In this document: in pieces, positions 46,291-57,479 of the stretch
Position numbering within the stretch: position 1 is the first letter of the stretch
How the letters are laid out: the number at the start of each line of letters is the position of its first letter
Assembly (NCBI RefSeq): GCF_022965805.1
Contig: NC_133116.1
Coordinates: 6,448,001-6,512,000, forward strand
Direction of reading: 5' to 3'
From: Primulina eburnea
Taxonomy: Eukaryota > Streptophyta > Magnoliopsida > Lamiales > Gesneriaceae
DNA: 64,000 nucleotides
Notes under the pieces: generated by a model
Seen by the model: only the letters and a program-made list of their open reading frames with translations
What the model was told of the DNA's origin: nothing
Databases searched by the model: none
Made by a program: the position numbers and the translations under genes

Positions 46291-47219
46291 ACAGGGACTA
46301 GAGAAGAGTTGTCTTGAACAAAAAAAAGAATTTATTAGATTTCTAGTATAAATAATAAATTTTCTCTGTGTTTGGATATTTGTAATGATCATTGGCAAAG
46401 TTATTAATATATGAGTATTACATATCATTGGATTGATAGTTTTTGGAACATTCAAAAGGATTGATTGCATATAGATATTTTAACAAACCAGATAAGACAC
46501 AAAATATTTCTCAACTTGTATTTATTATTTTAGAAAAATATGGTTTAACTTCTCAGATTTTTTCAATTTTTTGATAATGCTAATAAAAATACATCTAGTG
46601 TTAGTGAGCTAATTAAAATACGTAAACTATCAATATGTGGTAAATTTTTTCATATTATTATCATGTGTCATATTTTAAATTTTTGTGTTGAAAATGGACT
46701 AAAAAATTTAGAGTATCATATTATAACATTTAGGTCAACAATTTATTACTTATGGACACATTCCAAGTTATGAAACAATTAGGTAAATTTTGCAAAATCA
46801 ATTGTATGATACCTAAATAGTTTGCACATGACATTCCAATACATTATAATTCAATTTGTCTTTTGAATATAAACATTTATTATGTACATTTTTCATCAAC
46901 ATGTTCATGCTCATAATATTTATTTGTTTTCAAATCAATTGAATATATGCACTAGTATTTGTGAAATTTTAAAAGTGTTTAATTGATGCTAGTGACTAAT
47001 ATCCGATGATTATTATTGTACCTCCCGTTTAGTCGTTGTTGCAACATTGCATATACTTTTAATGAACATATTACATCTAGTAATGATGCATTAGTTTAAT
47101 ATATTTATTTCATCAAAGCAAAATGAGAAAAAATATTTTTAGAAATTCCTGAATTTTTTTTGTTTTGTTTTTTTTTTTATCTTAAACTTAAATTATATGA
47201 TTTAAAAGAAATGCCAAAG
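46291..47219. other. AT-rich spacer left of the duplicated block
   Basis: Very AT-rich; no feature was recognised. Confidence 0.35.
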
Positions 47220-48660
47220 TGTGGTTTTATGGTTGACTACGAATTGGATCAAACCAAACCATTTTATAAATATTAAACAACATAATATATTTTGTTTAAA
47301 ATTTAATTTACTATATAATTTTCATTACAGAAACTTAAATTTTTGTAATTGATTTTATTTCTTTTTTATATCCATTTATTTATCTCTATTATTTCTAATC
47401 TATATTTGTTGATATAGATTATAATAGATTACAACCATGTTTAAATTGTGCGTCTAAAAATTTAATCAACTAGCATGGCGCACATGCTCCACACGGATGT
47501 TTATGTTTTGTCCAGCAAACGCAAGAGATTTTCCTTATCAGTGATTTATTTGAATGCATGGAAACCAAGGGGGACAAAATTTTGACTCCCAAAAAATCAA
47601 ACCAAAGTTTTGATGAATATATATTATAAAATGTTAACACAAAACTTTTGCTCTTGACAAAACCTCGATTCAGAATATTCACCAGAACATAACAATTCCG
47701 ATAAATCATGATGCTTTACTGCTTTAGATCCAAATAAACGCAAAGGAGGAAACCTCTATTCAGGATCACCATTCAACCACATGGATCTTTACTAGGTTTC
47801 AAAAACCAATCTACAATCAAATTTTTTAGAACCAAAAAAAAAAATCATAACTCGGACGACAATCAGATCTAGAAACAAGCGTAAGACAATTATGGTCACA
47901 AAAGGAAGAAAACAAATGTACTCTGAATTGGGTACCTGGCTCAGCGAAATCGATGGGGAGGAAGGATGATGCTACCATATATGATGAGAAAGGAGGTCTG
48001 ATGACACAAGGGAGAACAGAGCAAAAGAAGAATGAGAGCAAATTAAGAGAAGGTTGGGATGATGCTGGCTAAGAAAAAGGTGAAAAAAAAAAAGCAAAAC
48101 AGAAGAAATAAAAGATAAATTTTGAAGATGCCAAACAAGAAAATGCATAGCTGAAGCAACACGGGTAATATGATCACAGAAAGGGAAAATACAAACTTGG
48201 CATGGATGTGTGACTCTTTCCATGCAATGAACCATAGTCATAACGAAAAATCCCATGAATATAGAACAACATTCATCAACGACGTACATTATAACTCCAT
48301 TTCGCGGAAAGACTAATCTGAAATTCACCAAGTTTACATCATCACACTCAGAACAAACTCGCGAAAAGAACTCTAATCACAAGCTACAATAATATATACA
48401 AAAAGAGATGCCAAAAAAACTTGGTTAGAACGTGAAATTACAGCAAAAACTATGTATTTTTATTAAATAGAAATAATTCAATAGTCACAAAATATCAAAG
48501 CGAAAAAAACAGCCGTCCTTAAGTTATTAAATGCAAAAGAATCCTAAATTATCAGCCCAGAAGCAATCATATAATTAGTATGTGCAAATACATATCTCAT
48601 GAATTTAATCTTAAACTATAATTTATTCACATGTCTAGCTTTGTGTGGCCAGGCTCAAAG
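47220..48660 (-). repeat. Truncated third copy of the duplicated block
   Basis: The sequence matches two separate parts of the larger copies joined together. Its left part matches 49120-49340 and then about 50128-50180, and from about 47510 it matches from about 50870 onward. Everything between, which holds exons 2-4 of the small gene, is missing, consistent with a deletion of the internal part. Confidence 0.7.
47936..47978 (-). pseudogene. Exon 1 of the 110-aa gene, orphan copy
   Basis: It reads MVASSFLPIDFAEP and ends in the same donor (CCAG|GTACCC) as the two complete copies, 43 nt like them. The downstream exons are absent from this copy, so no full product is possible. Confidence 0.7.
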
Positions 48661-48689
48661 TCTCTTGAACCTTGCATCAAGCTCTATCA

Positions 48690-51322
48690 AGTGGGGATTT
48701 GTCATTTATCAAGGCTAGAACATAAGATACAACAATGTGTGTGTGTTTATATGTATAAAACCATGAACAATTGATGTACTTATTCTCACGGTAGGTATGA
48801 ACCGAGTCGACTCGTCTCACGTATATAAATCTTAAACTGTCTCATGTTCATCTAATTACTTTTGTGGATATATCAATAACAATGAAAACTTAACTACCAA
48901 CTCTACTATTTTGGATATTTCTTACATATTAAATGCATAAATGTATCAAGCTTAATTAAAATAAAAATTGATGTACTTAAATATAATATTGATAGGAATT
49001 ATTTATGTTACGATGATAATAAAATTCAAAGTGGGTAAAAATTATTGTAGTCTAAAAAAATTATAAATATAATGATTGATACTGCTTACGGGATAAATAT
49101 TTTAATATTATATTTGGAAGTGTGTTTTTATGATTGACTAGAAACTTGATCGAACGACTAAATGCAACCAAACTATTTTATAAATTTGAGAATTATATAA
49201 TATATTTCGCTAAAAATTTAATTTAATTACTACGATTTTTTCAATTATAGAAACTTAAATTTCTGTAATTGATTTTATTATTTTTTATATCTATTCATTT
49301 CTCTTTACTATTTTTAAGATATATTTGTTGATATAGATTATAAGGGATGATTTAAAAAAAAAAAATTAAGCTAAACGATTCATTTCGAGGATTTATATTT
49401 TTATGTTAATATATACAGATATATATTTTTTGCTTATCCATTTAATAATCAGTCAAAAAATACTGGAAAGTTGGAAAATTTTGAATAGATGTTAATTTCA
49501 AAATTAACAACGCGTAGGTATTAACATATATAGAAGGCAAATATGGGAAATTAAATGTCTATTTCATGATTTTCTATCATATTTGAACTTTAAAAATTAA
49601 GAAGAAGAAAATTTGTTGCTTAAACCAAGTTAACTCCATTGTATCATATGGAATTCAACCCTCCATTTTCAAATTTTCAATATATTGATAAGTGGATTCA
49701 TTTAACAAACTTAATTAATATTTTTTCCGATTCAGACTAGTTTCACATACACTTTAATATTTTTTCTAATTCAGGCTATTCCCACGTGCGTTTCACGTGC
49801 ATTTTAATAGTCGACACAAACTCCAAGAATTTTGATAATACATAATTATTGTTTTAAAACTGAAGTATTGATTGCATTCAAATGAAAATAAAAAACAACT
49901 ATATCGTATTGATGCAATTGGAATTTCATGCTATCAACTGAACATCAGCTTGCGCTTCAGCTTGTGACTGCCGTTGGAAGCACCACTGCACAAACTCTTA
50001 TGATACATAGCCTTCCTCCTCCTCCTTGTCCGAAACATGAAGTCTTCGGAACCTACAATGTAAGATACCTACAAAATGTAGCCCCCAAAAAATAGCAACA
50101 TTAAAAACAGTGTATAAAGTGTGTCGTCTAAAATTTTAATCAACTAGCATGACGCACGTGCTACGCACACATGTTTAAATTCTGGACAGCAGGTACCTTC
50201 ATTGTATCGCAGTCCACCTTACTTTCCAGACCGTCGTTTATTAAGAGTCCTTCCATGGATATGCGAATATCTTCAATTTCGTCTCCTACTGTGCCTTTTG
50301 TTTTGTTTCTGCAAATTCATTGGAGATTAATGGACCTAAAAACACTAAAAAATAATAAATACCTTCTTTCGTATCCATACCTCTGCAAGAATACACCTGG
50401 TTTTTCTCTTCTTTCTCGAGGAACTGATAGGAACGCATCATTAAGTACCAACTCTTATTAGAATTGCAGAAATTCAACAAATTTAAATATTTCCATATAA
50501 TATTGTAGTCTTGTACTTAAAAAAAAAACTGAAACCGGAATAATCTTCAAAACTGACATTTAAACACTTCCAAATAAACAAGTGAAAATGAGAGACAAAC
50601 ACAGACACATAAATGAAAAAATGTTCACGCAATTTGCAGGCAACCAAAGGAAAATCAACAGGCCATCTCAAATGATTCAAGTTATGTGCATGCTCACCAT
50701 ACCAAAAGAAAATAACTACCCCATCTATCATAATTCAGACTAATATGCTAATGCAAAAACTTTTTAGCTCTCTGTTTTATCTTGTGGAAATGAGTGGAGA
50801 AGCAAGAGACAATCCAACATAGGTGTCCCACATTTTTCATTATTTTAAACACTCCCGTAAACTAGGCTTTTTTTTCCAGCAAACTCAAGATATTTTCCAT
50901 ATCAATTATTTAACTCAATACATGGAAACCAAAGGGGACATTTTTTATACCAAAAAAAGAAACCAAAGTTTTGATGAATATATAATGTTAGCACGAAACT
51001 TTTATTCTTGACAAAACCTCGATTCACAATCATTCATCGGCACATAACAATGCCACAAATCGCGACCCTTTAGATCCAAATAAACGCAAACGAGGAAACC
51101 TCTATTCAGGATCGCCATTCAATCGCATGTATCTTTACTAGATTTCAAAAACAGATTTACAATCAAAATTCTAAAACAAAAAAAATTCATAACTCGGATG
51201 ACAATCGGATCTAGAAACAAGCATAAAACAACTGATGGTCACAAAAGGAAGAAAACAAATGTACTCTGAATTGGGTACCTGGCTCAGCCAAATCGGCGGG
51301 GAGGGAGGAAGATGATGCCATG
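48690..51322. repeat. Duplicated block, copy 2, left part
   Basis: Collinear with 60430-62700 and beyond: for example GGGGATTTGTCATTTATCAA (48692) versus (60440), CCATGAACAATTGATGTACT versus CCATGACCAATTGATGTACT, and all four exons of the small gene. The block continues at 55155-55860 after the Copia insertion. Partner copy: 60430-63990 and past the window edge. Confidence 0.85.
49934..51321 (-). CDS. Unrecognised 110-aa basic-tailed protein, copy 2 (start codon disrupted upstream by Copia)
   Basis: Four exons on the minus strand: 51321-51279 (MASSSSLPADLAEP), 50423-50381 (PREREKPGVFLQR-like), 50308-50197 (NKTKGTVGDEIEDIRISMEG to CDTMK) and 50068-49934 (VSYIVGSEDFMFRTRRRRKA to HKLKRKLMFS). 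Junctions are GT-AG and in phase: 333 nt, 110 aa plus stop. The middle is acidic, and the C-terminus is strongly basic (RTRRRRK, KLKRK), suggesting nuclear import or nucleic-acid binding by inference. I do not recognise the family. The ATG is the last intact piece of exon 1: a Copia element begins one base beyond it, so the native leader and promoter now lie 3.8 kb away. Selection cannot be judged by eye, but splice sites and frame are intact in both full copies. Confidence 0.65.
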
Positions 51323-51573
51323 TGTAGAATATTGGATTATCTCTATCAAGATTGATAGGATTATCATCAAATCAGCTTATCTAGATTGATAAGATCTTGT
51401 TCATTATCTTTTATATTTGATTAGTTAGGATTAATATTATCTGTATCTAGTTATCCCTTTGTTTTAGTTTTTTAGTTAACTTAGGAGTCTATAAATTCAT
51501 TGTATCTAACCATTATTTGAAGAGGGAATAATACAAGTGAAGTATTTACCTTTCTCTTTTCTCTCAAACTACA
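51323..51573 (+). repeat. 5' LTR of the young Copia element
   Basis: 251 bp, TGTAGAATATTGG...CTCAAACTACA; TATAAA-like sequence at about 51490 (TCTATAAATTC). Matches the 3' LTR at every position I compared. Confidence 0.95.
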
Positions 51574-51854
51574 TGGTATCAGAGCCCGGGTTTCACCGTT
51601 ATGTGTTGGACTGCCTACAATTAGGCCACCCATTCTGCCCACAATTGGGTCATTTGTAAACTCCACGCTCCAGATGTTCATTCCTGGGCGTGAGAGGGGT
51701 GTGTTAAATGTCCCACATCGGTTAGATAAATAACCTTTGAGTGGCATATATTGGCTTGGACAATCCTCCCCCCTTGAGCTAGCTTTTGGGGTTGAGTTAG
51801 GTCCAATTTCCAATCTTAACATGGGTTGAGTTAGGTCCAATTTCCAATCTTAAC

Positions 51855-54800
51855 ATGGTAATGTGGTACATCGAGGATTTGGCATCGGGGAAGATGATTG
51901 GCAGTGCTGACCTTTGTGGTGGATTGTATCTCCTAAAGATGGATGGTTCCAAGAGAAGATTGAATAAGTACACCACCAATCCGCCACCCCTTATTCCTTT
52001 ATGTTCTGTTTCTACTTTCAATAAAGACAATGAGATCTTGTTATGGCACTATCGTCTAGGACACCCGAACATTTTGTACCTAGGCAAAGTATTTCCATCC
52101 TTGTTCAATAATAAGAATTCTAATTCTTTCCAATGTGATATTTGTCAATTGTCCAAGCATACACGGTCCACCTTCACACCACAAAGCTACAAACCATCAA
52201 AACCGTTTTCACTCATTCATAGTGATATTTGGGGTCCCTCCAGTGTGACAAACATTAGGGGTACACGCTTGTTCTTATTGTTTGTCGATGACCACACACG
52301 TCTGTCATGGGTTTTTCTAATGAAAGACAAATCTGAAACATCCAACATATTCAAACAATTCCACACCATGGTTCAAACTCAATTCTCTACCAAAATTCAG
52401 ATTTTACGTACAGATAGAGCTCTTGATTACTTCAACACTGTTCTGGGTGAATACCTGCTCTCTCATGGCATTATTCACCAAAGCTCATGTGTTGACACTC
52501 CTCAACAGAATGGCGTGTCCGAAAGGAAAAACCGTCATCTCTTAGAAGTTACACGATCCTTGTTGTTCACGAAAAATGTTCCTAAATGCTATTGGGGAGA
52601 TGCCATTCTCACAGCAGCCTACCTCATCAATCGAATGCCCTCACGGGTCCTCAAATTCCACACACCTATCCAAACGTTCCTTAAATGTTTCCCCAACTCA
52701 CACCTAGTTCATGATATTCCTCTCAAAGTGTTCGGGTGCTCTGCTTTTGTCCACATTCACTCTCACAACCGCAACAAACTCGACCCGCGTGCTGTCAAAT
52801 GTATTTTCCTTGGGTATTCCCCAAACCAAAAAGGTTACAAATGTTACTGTCCTACCTCAAAGAAGCTGTACACTTCCATGGATGTCACCTTCTTCGAAAA
52901 TGACCCTTTCTATCCTAATTCTACACTTCCGGGGGAGATGTCAAATACAGAAGTGCAGAATTGGGATCCCATCACAGAATACCTTGAACCAAACATACTC
53001 CACACTGAAACAGAAACACCTTCTCCTGTGAGTAGCAACCCTCCTATCTATAATGCCCAAAATCCTGCCCAAAATCCCATACAACCGATTCAGGTGTACT
53101 CTCGACGGAAACAAGACCATCAAAAGAGTCAAGATCCAACACAAATTCAGCCTGCTCATGAGTCTTCCACGACACCAAATTCAGGTAACCTTGAGCATGA
53201 TATTCATACATTGGAAAATGAATTGGATGACAGACCGATTGCTTTAAGAAAAGGAGTTAGAACATGCACACAACACCCCATTGGGAAGTTTGTCTCTCTT
53301 GAACGTTTTTCTCCTAATTATCGTGCATTCCTATCACACCTAGATCAGGTACAGATTCCATCAACTATTGATGAAGCCCTCAAGGAACCTAAATGGAAAG
53401 TTGCAGTTTTAGATGAGATCAAGGCACTTGAAAAGAACAAAACATGGCATATTGTTGATCTTCCATTTGGAAAGAAAACAGTTGGTTGTAAATGGATATT
53501 CACTGTCAAACACCTGTCTGATGGAAGCATAGATCGGTTCAAAGCACGTCTGGTAGCCAAAGGATATACACAATCATATGGTATTGACTATCAAGAAACA
53601 TTCGCTCCTGTAGCAAGACTCAATACCATCAGAGTTCTATTATCACTTGCTATCAACATGGATTGGCCATTATACCAACTTGATGTGAAAAATGCATTTC
53701 TTAATGGAGATCTCGAAGAAGAAGTATACATGGACTTACCTCCTGGGTTTGCATCAGCGGCTACAAAGAATAAGGTATGCAAATTACAGAAGTCATTGTA
53801 TGGCCTCAAACAATCACCTAGGGCATGGTTTTTCCGGTTTACCAATGTTGTAAAGGGGGATGGCTACACTCAATGTCAAGCTGACCACACGCTATTTGTT
53901 AAACATTTGGAGGGAGGCAAGATTACAATACTCATTGTATATGTAGACGACATTGTCCTCACAGGGAATCACGAAGAAGAAATGACCCGCGTGAAACTAC
54001 ATCTTTCGAAAGAATTTGAAATGAAAGATCTCGGGCAACTTAGATACTTTCTTGGAATGGAAGTAGCAAGATCATCCACAGGTATCTCAATCTCTCAAAG
54101 AAAATATGCTCTTGACCTTCTGAAAGAAACTGGCATGATAGGTTGCAAACCGGTTGATACACCCATGGATCCAAACATAAAAATAGGAAATGAAAAAGAT
54201 AGTTCCCCAGTGGACAAGGGAAGATATCAAAGGCTAGTTGGGAAACTAATATACCTATCACACACACGACCAGATATCTGTTTTGCTGTGAGTGTCATTA
54301 GCCAGTTCATGAATGACCCGAGGGAAGAACAAATGAATGCAGCCTACCGAGTACTAAGATACCTAAAGGGGACTCCTGGACAAGGACTACTATTTAGAAA
54401 AACCTCCAACAGAACAATCAAAGTCTATAGCGATGCCGATTGGGCAGGATCACTCACAGATAGACGATCCACGTCTGGATATTGTTCATATGTATGGGGG
54501 AACTTGGTGACATGGCGAAGTAAGAAACAAACAGTAGTTGCTCGGAGTAGTGCAGAAGCTGAATTCCGATCGCTAGCACATGGGATCTGTGAAGGAATGT
54601 GGCTCAAGAGACTACTGTATGAACTAAAGATAAAAGAAAATCATCCCGTGGAGCTTATGTGTGACAATAAAGCAGCCATCAGCATATCCAAGAATCCAGT
54701 CCATCATGATCGAACCAAGCACATTGAAGTAGATCGACATTTTATCAGTGAAAAGATTGAAAACAAGATAGTGGTGTTGAATTATATCCCTACTCAATTA

Positions 54801-54896
54801 CAAGTGGCAGATATTCTAACAAAAGCACTCCATAGACCAAGTTTTCAAGATTTGTGTTTCAAGCTAGGAATGATGAACCTATACGACCCAGCTTGA
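51855..54896 (+). CDS. Copia pol polyprotein without gag or protease (1013 aa)
   Basis: One uninterrupted frame encodes the enzymes that insert and copy the element. In order: GAG-pre-integrase zinc region (HYRLGHPN, CDICQLSKHTRS, residues about 65-105); integrase core with catalytic Asp in HSDIWGPSS (about 121), Asp in ILRTDRALDY (about 184) and Glu in NGVSERKNRHLL (about 221); reverse transcriptase with [39 protein letters not shown] and the YVDD catalytic box (about 695); RNase H with VYSDADWAGSLTDRRSTSGY (about 857), SSAEAEFRSLA and MCDNKAAISISKNP. The usual NG after the second integrase Asp is RA here, which may impair integration. Gag and protease are missing, so mobility would need help from a relative. 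The first ATG is at the junction with filler sequence and is probably not a native start. Confidence 0.95.
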   Translation: MVMWYIEDLASGKMIGSADLCGGLYLLKMDGSKRRLNKYTTNPPPLIPLCSVSTFNKDNEILLWHYRLGHPNILYLGKVFPSLFNNKNSNSFQCDICQLSKHTRSTFTPQSYKPSKPFSLIHSDIWGPSSVTNIRGTRLFLLFVDDHTRLSWVFLMKDKSETSNIFKQFHTMVQTQFSTKIQILRTDRALDYFNTVLGEYLLSHGIIHQSSCVDTPQQNGVSERKNRHLLEVTRSLLFTKNVPKCYWGDAILTAAYLINRMPSRVLKFHTPIQTFLKCFPNSHLVHDIPLKVFGCSAFVHIHSHNRNKLDPRAVKCIFLGYSPNQKGYKCYCPTSKKLYTSMDVTFFENDPFYPNSTLPGEMSNTEVQNWDPITEYLEPNILHTETETPSPVSSNPPIYNAQNPAQNPIQPIQVYSRRKQDHQKSQDPTQIQPAHESSTTPNSGNLEHDIHTLENELDDRPIALRKGVRTCTQHPIGKFVSLERFSPNYRAFLSHLDQVQIPSTIDEALKEPKWKVAVLDEIKALEKNKTWHIVDLPFGKKTVGCKWIFTVKHLSDGSIDRFKARLVAKGYTQSYGIDYQETFAPVARLNTIRVLLSLAINMDWPLYQLDVKNAFLNGDLEEEVYMDLPPGFASAATKNKVCKLQKSLYGLKQSPRAWFFRFTNVVKGDGYTQCQADHTLFVKHLEGGKITILIVYVDDIVLTGNHEEEMTRVKLHLSKEFEMKDLGQLRYFLGMEVARSSTGISISQRKYALDLLKETGMIGCKPVDTPMDPNIKIGNEKDSSPVDKGRYQRLVGKLIYLSHTRPDICFAVSVISQFMNDPREEQMNAAYRVLRYLKGTPGQGLLFRKTSNRTIKVYSDADWAGSLTDRRSTSGYCSYVWGNLVTWRSKKQTVVARSSAEAEFRSLAHGICEGMWLKRLLYELKIKENHPVELMCDNKAAISISKNPVHHDRTKHIEVDRHFISEKIENKIVVLNYIPTQLQVADILTKALHRPSFQDLCFKLGMMNLYDPA

Positions 54897-54903
54897 GGGG
54901 GAG

Positions 54904-55154
54904 TGTAGAATATTGGATTATCTCTATCAAGATTGATAGGATTATCATCAAATCAGCTTATCTAGATTGATAAGATCTTGTTCATTATCTTTTATATTTG
55001 ATTAGTTAGGATTAATATTATCTGTATCTAGTTATCCCTTTGTTTTAGTTTTTTAGTTAACTTAGGAGTCTATAAATTCATTGTATCTAACCATTATTTG
55101 AAGAGGGAATAATACAAGTGAAGTATTTACCTTTCTCTTTTCTCTCAAACTACA
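54904..55154 (+). repeat. 3' LTR of the young Copia element
   Basis: 251 bp, preceded by the purine tract and followed by the CCATG target copy. Same sequence as the 5' LTR as far as I can see. Confidence 0.95.
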
Positions 55155-55860
55155 CCATGTATAATGAGAAAAGAGTTCTGACGACACAGGCGAGAATAGG
55201 GCAAAAGAAGAATGAGAGCAAATTAGGAGAAGGTTGGGATGATGTTGACTAAGAAAAAGGTGAAAAAAGCAAAAACAGAAGAAATAAAAGGACAAATTCT
55301 GAAGATACCAAACAAAAAAATGCATAAATGAAGCAACACGAGTAATATAATCGATATCAAAAGGACAAAAATGGAAAATCACAAACTCGACATGGGCGTT
55401 GGACTCTTTACATGCAATGACCACAACCAAAATGAAAAAGCCCAGCAATAAAGAACAACGTTCATCAACGACGTAAAATACGTCATTTCGCGAAAGGCTA
55501 AACTGGAAACAGGTAGGTTTCGCCAAGTTTACAGCACACTCGAGAACAAACTCCACAAAATGCAAAAAGAACTCCAAGTACCAGCTACAACATAACAACA
55601 ATATATACAAAAAAAAGATGTCAAAGAACTTGGTTAGAACGTGAAATTACAGCAAAAACTGCGCGTTCTTAATAAATAGAAATCATTCAACGGTTTCAAA
55701 ATATCAAGGAAAAAAACATCAATCCTTAAATTATTACATGCAAAGCATCCTAAATTATCAGGCTCGGATGCAATCCTATAATTAGCAAGTGCAAAAACAT
55801 ACACTGAAGACAATATATTATGATGCAATCCTAAATTATCAGGCTCGGATGCAATCCTAT
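55155..55860. repeat. Duplicated block, copy 2, right part (displaced 5' region of the small gene)
   Basis: Collinear with 63177-63760: GTATAATGAGAAAAGAGTTC, AGAATAGGGCAAAAGAAGAA, AAATGCATAAATGAAGCAAC. It held the promoter and leader of the 110-aa gene copy 2 before the Copia insertion separated them. It ends in an (AT)n tract. Confidence 0.8.
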
Positions 55861-55912
55861 ATATATATATATGTACTTGACACAGAGTTATATATATATA
55901 TATATATATATA
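55856..55912. repeat. Interrupted (AT)n microsatellite
   Basis: Two AT runs separated by GTACTTGACACAGAGTT. Confidence 0.85.
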
Positions 55913-57479
55913 AACTTTCCAGTAGACAATGTAGCAGTCTTATGAGGGTCCGTTCGATAAAACTTCAAGAATGGAAGGAAACGAAGCCTTGTACTTCCAT
56001 GTACAGTTAACCTAAATTACCTTCAGCAATTAAATTTTTTGTATCATGATGCTTTAAATAGAAGCTCTGATGGCAGAGTGATTTATGGTAGTTTTTAGCA
56101 TAAACTTCAGCCCAAACTTTAGTGATTCTTCTCGTTTCTGCCTCAACCAAATCAATATAACCGGCAAGACAAGAGGTCCATTCTTATTCAGCACATCCAT
56201 TAAATATAGCCCATGGTCACCATATAAACGTTCAATGCACCATAGGTTAAGAGCTAAATTTATAGGGGGGGAAAAAGAGAAGACATGGATTTTTTTAACT
56301 TGTTTCGTTGTATAAATAAGAGGAGTCCTCAGGAATCATTTACTTATGTTACATGTCCAATGATTTCTGTGGAATGTGAGTTGCCTGCCATAGTTGTAGC
56401 AGAATTAATACAGGGCGAGAGTTCCTCAACACTCTTTTGTTGGATTTACAGATTCCAACAACGTGTCAAGTTTAAGCCTGACATCATAATCAGATAGCAA
56501 ATTTACAATTTTAGAGCATGAAATATGCTAGAACCTAATTAGTACCAGAATAAAGAAAACATAACAGATGAAAATGCTCTAAATCGCCATTAATAGCTAT
56601 TAGAAATGGGATTACACTAGAATTTAATTCTTCAGAAATCACAAAGAAGAAATAAAAACATTAGAGAGATGGGAAAGGTAGATGTTAGAGAATTCAACTA
56701 CAGCGAAATCACTTCAATAGAACTCGTGGGAGGAATCTTACCGATAATCCTCACATAGTAACAAGCTTTCTTCATGTTGGTTTTTGAGCATGTGTTTGAA
56801 TATGTGATCCTCACTTCATGAAGTTACAGACACCCAGCAGTCGTTCATCACTTCATCTCCTATCTACGTTCTATGACTTGCCGAAAAATTTGGATACTTC
56901 ATTTCTAAACGGCAGTAGGACATGAGTATAAAGATAGAGGATTCAGTTAAATGAAAACTAAAAACATAAGCATACATTTTTGGAAGACGTAGATAACTTG
57001 GAGTGGAGATCTCACATTTGGATAGATCAAGTTTATAAACTACTTTAAATATAATTTCTCTTTGCTTGCACATAAAGACATCCTCTGTCCACAAACATCT
57101 CTAGGGATAAAGGCGAGAGCTCTGCCACATCGATCACTTTCTCTGTCATCACACTCATGAACTTCATGTGTGCCATCCCACACAAGATCATTTGCATCTT
57201 GTTTTTCTACCTTAAAAAATCTAGCAATAATTTTGTCTTTCTCCAAGCATCCTGAGAAGTGCTAAATTGATTAAAAAACTACATTATTCATCACACTTAA
57301 GGCTGCTTAAATGTATCACACCATTGTGAACTAGTGATTACTTCTATGAGTTTTGATACCATTCAGAACATTTATCACCATATTAAGAATTATAATAGAA
57401 ATATAACTGGAAGGATGAAAAACACATCCACACTTTCAAGAAAAAATTACAAGTCTCATGCTGAAAAACAACTTAACAG
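55913..57479. other. Intergenic DNA with unassigned open frames
   Basis: Open frames at 56285-56497 (plus) and 57040-57246 (minus) have coding-like composition, but I could not link them to exons or to a family. No RNA gene was seen. Confidence 0.35.

Larger units (their letters stand above)
51323..55154 (+). mobile_element. Young Copia element lacking gag, inserted at a start codon
   Basis: CCATG is duplicated at 51318-51322 and 55155-55159. The two 251-bp LTRs (51323-51573 and 54904-55154) appear identical by eye. A Met-tRNA primer site TGGTATCAGAGCC starts at 51574 and a purine tract GAGGGGGAG precedes the 3' LTR. Between the primer site and pol there are only about 280 bp, containing a repeat-like sequence (CCCACATCGGTTAGATAAAT) and a 34-bp tandem duplication (51789-51856), in place of gag and protease. 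Confidence 0.92.

Noticed and set aside
47826..48331. Minus-strand open frames of 71 and 119 codons repeated with variations at 55062-55610 and 63027-63443.
   Set aside because: They vary in frame and length between the duplicated copies, so they look like non-coding leader or intron sequence; only the 43-nt exon 1 is conserved.
57040..57246. Minus-strand open frame containing a VWDGTHE motif, faintly like the VWDGTD segment of plant POT1 telomere proteins.
   Set aside because: Only a short tetrad matches and no flanking exons of such a gene could be found.
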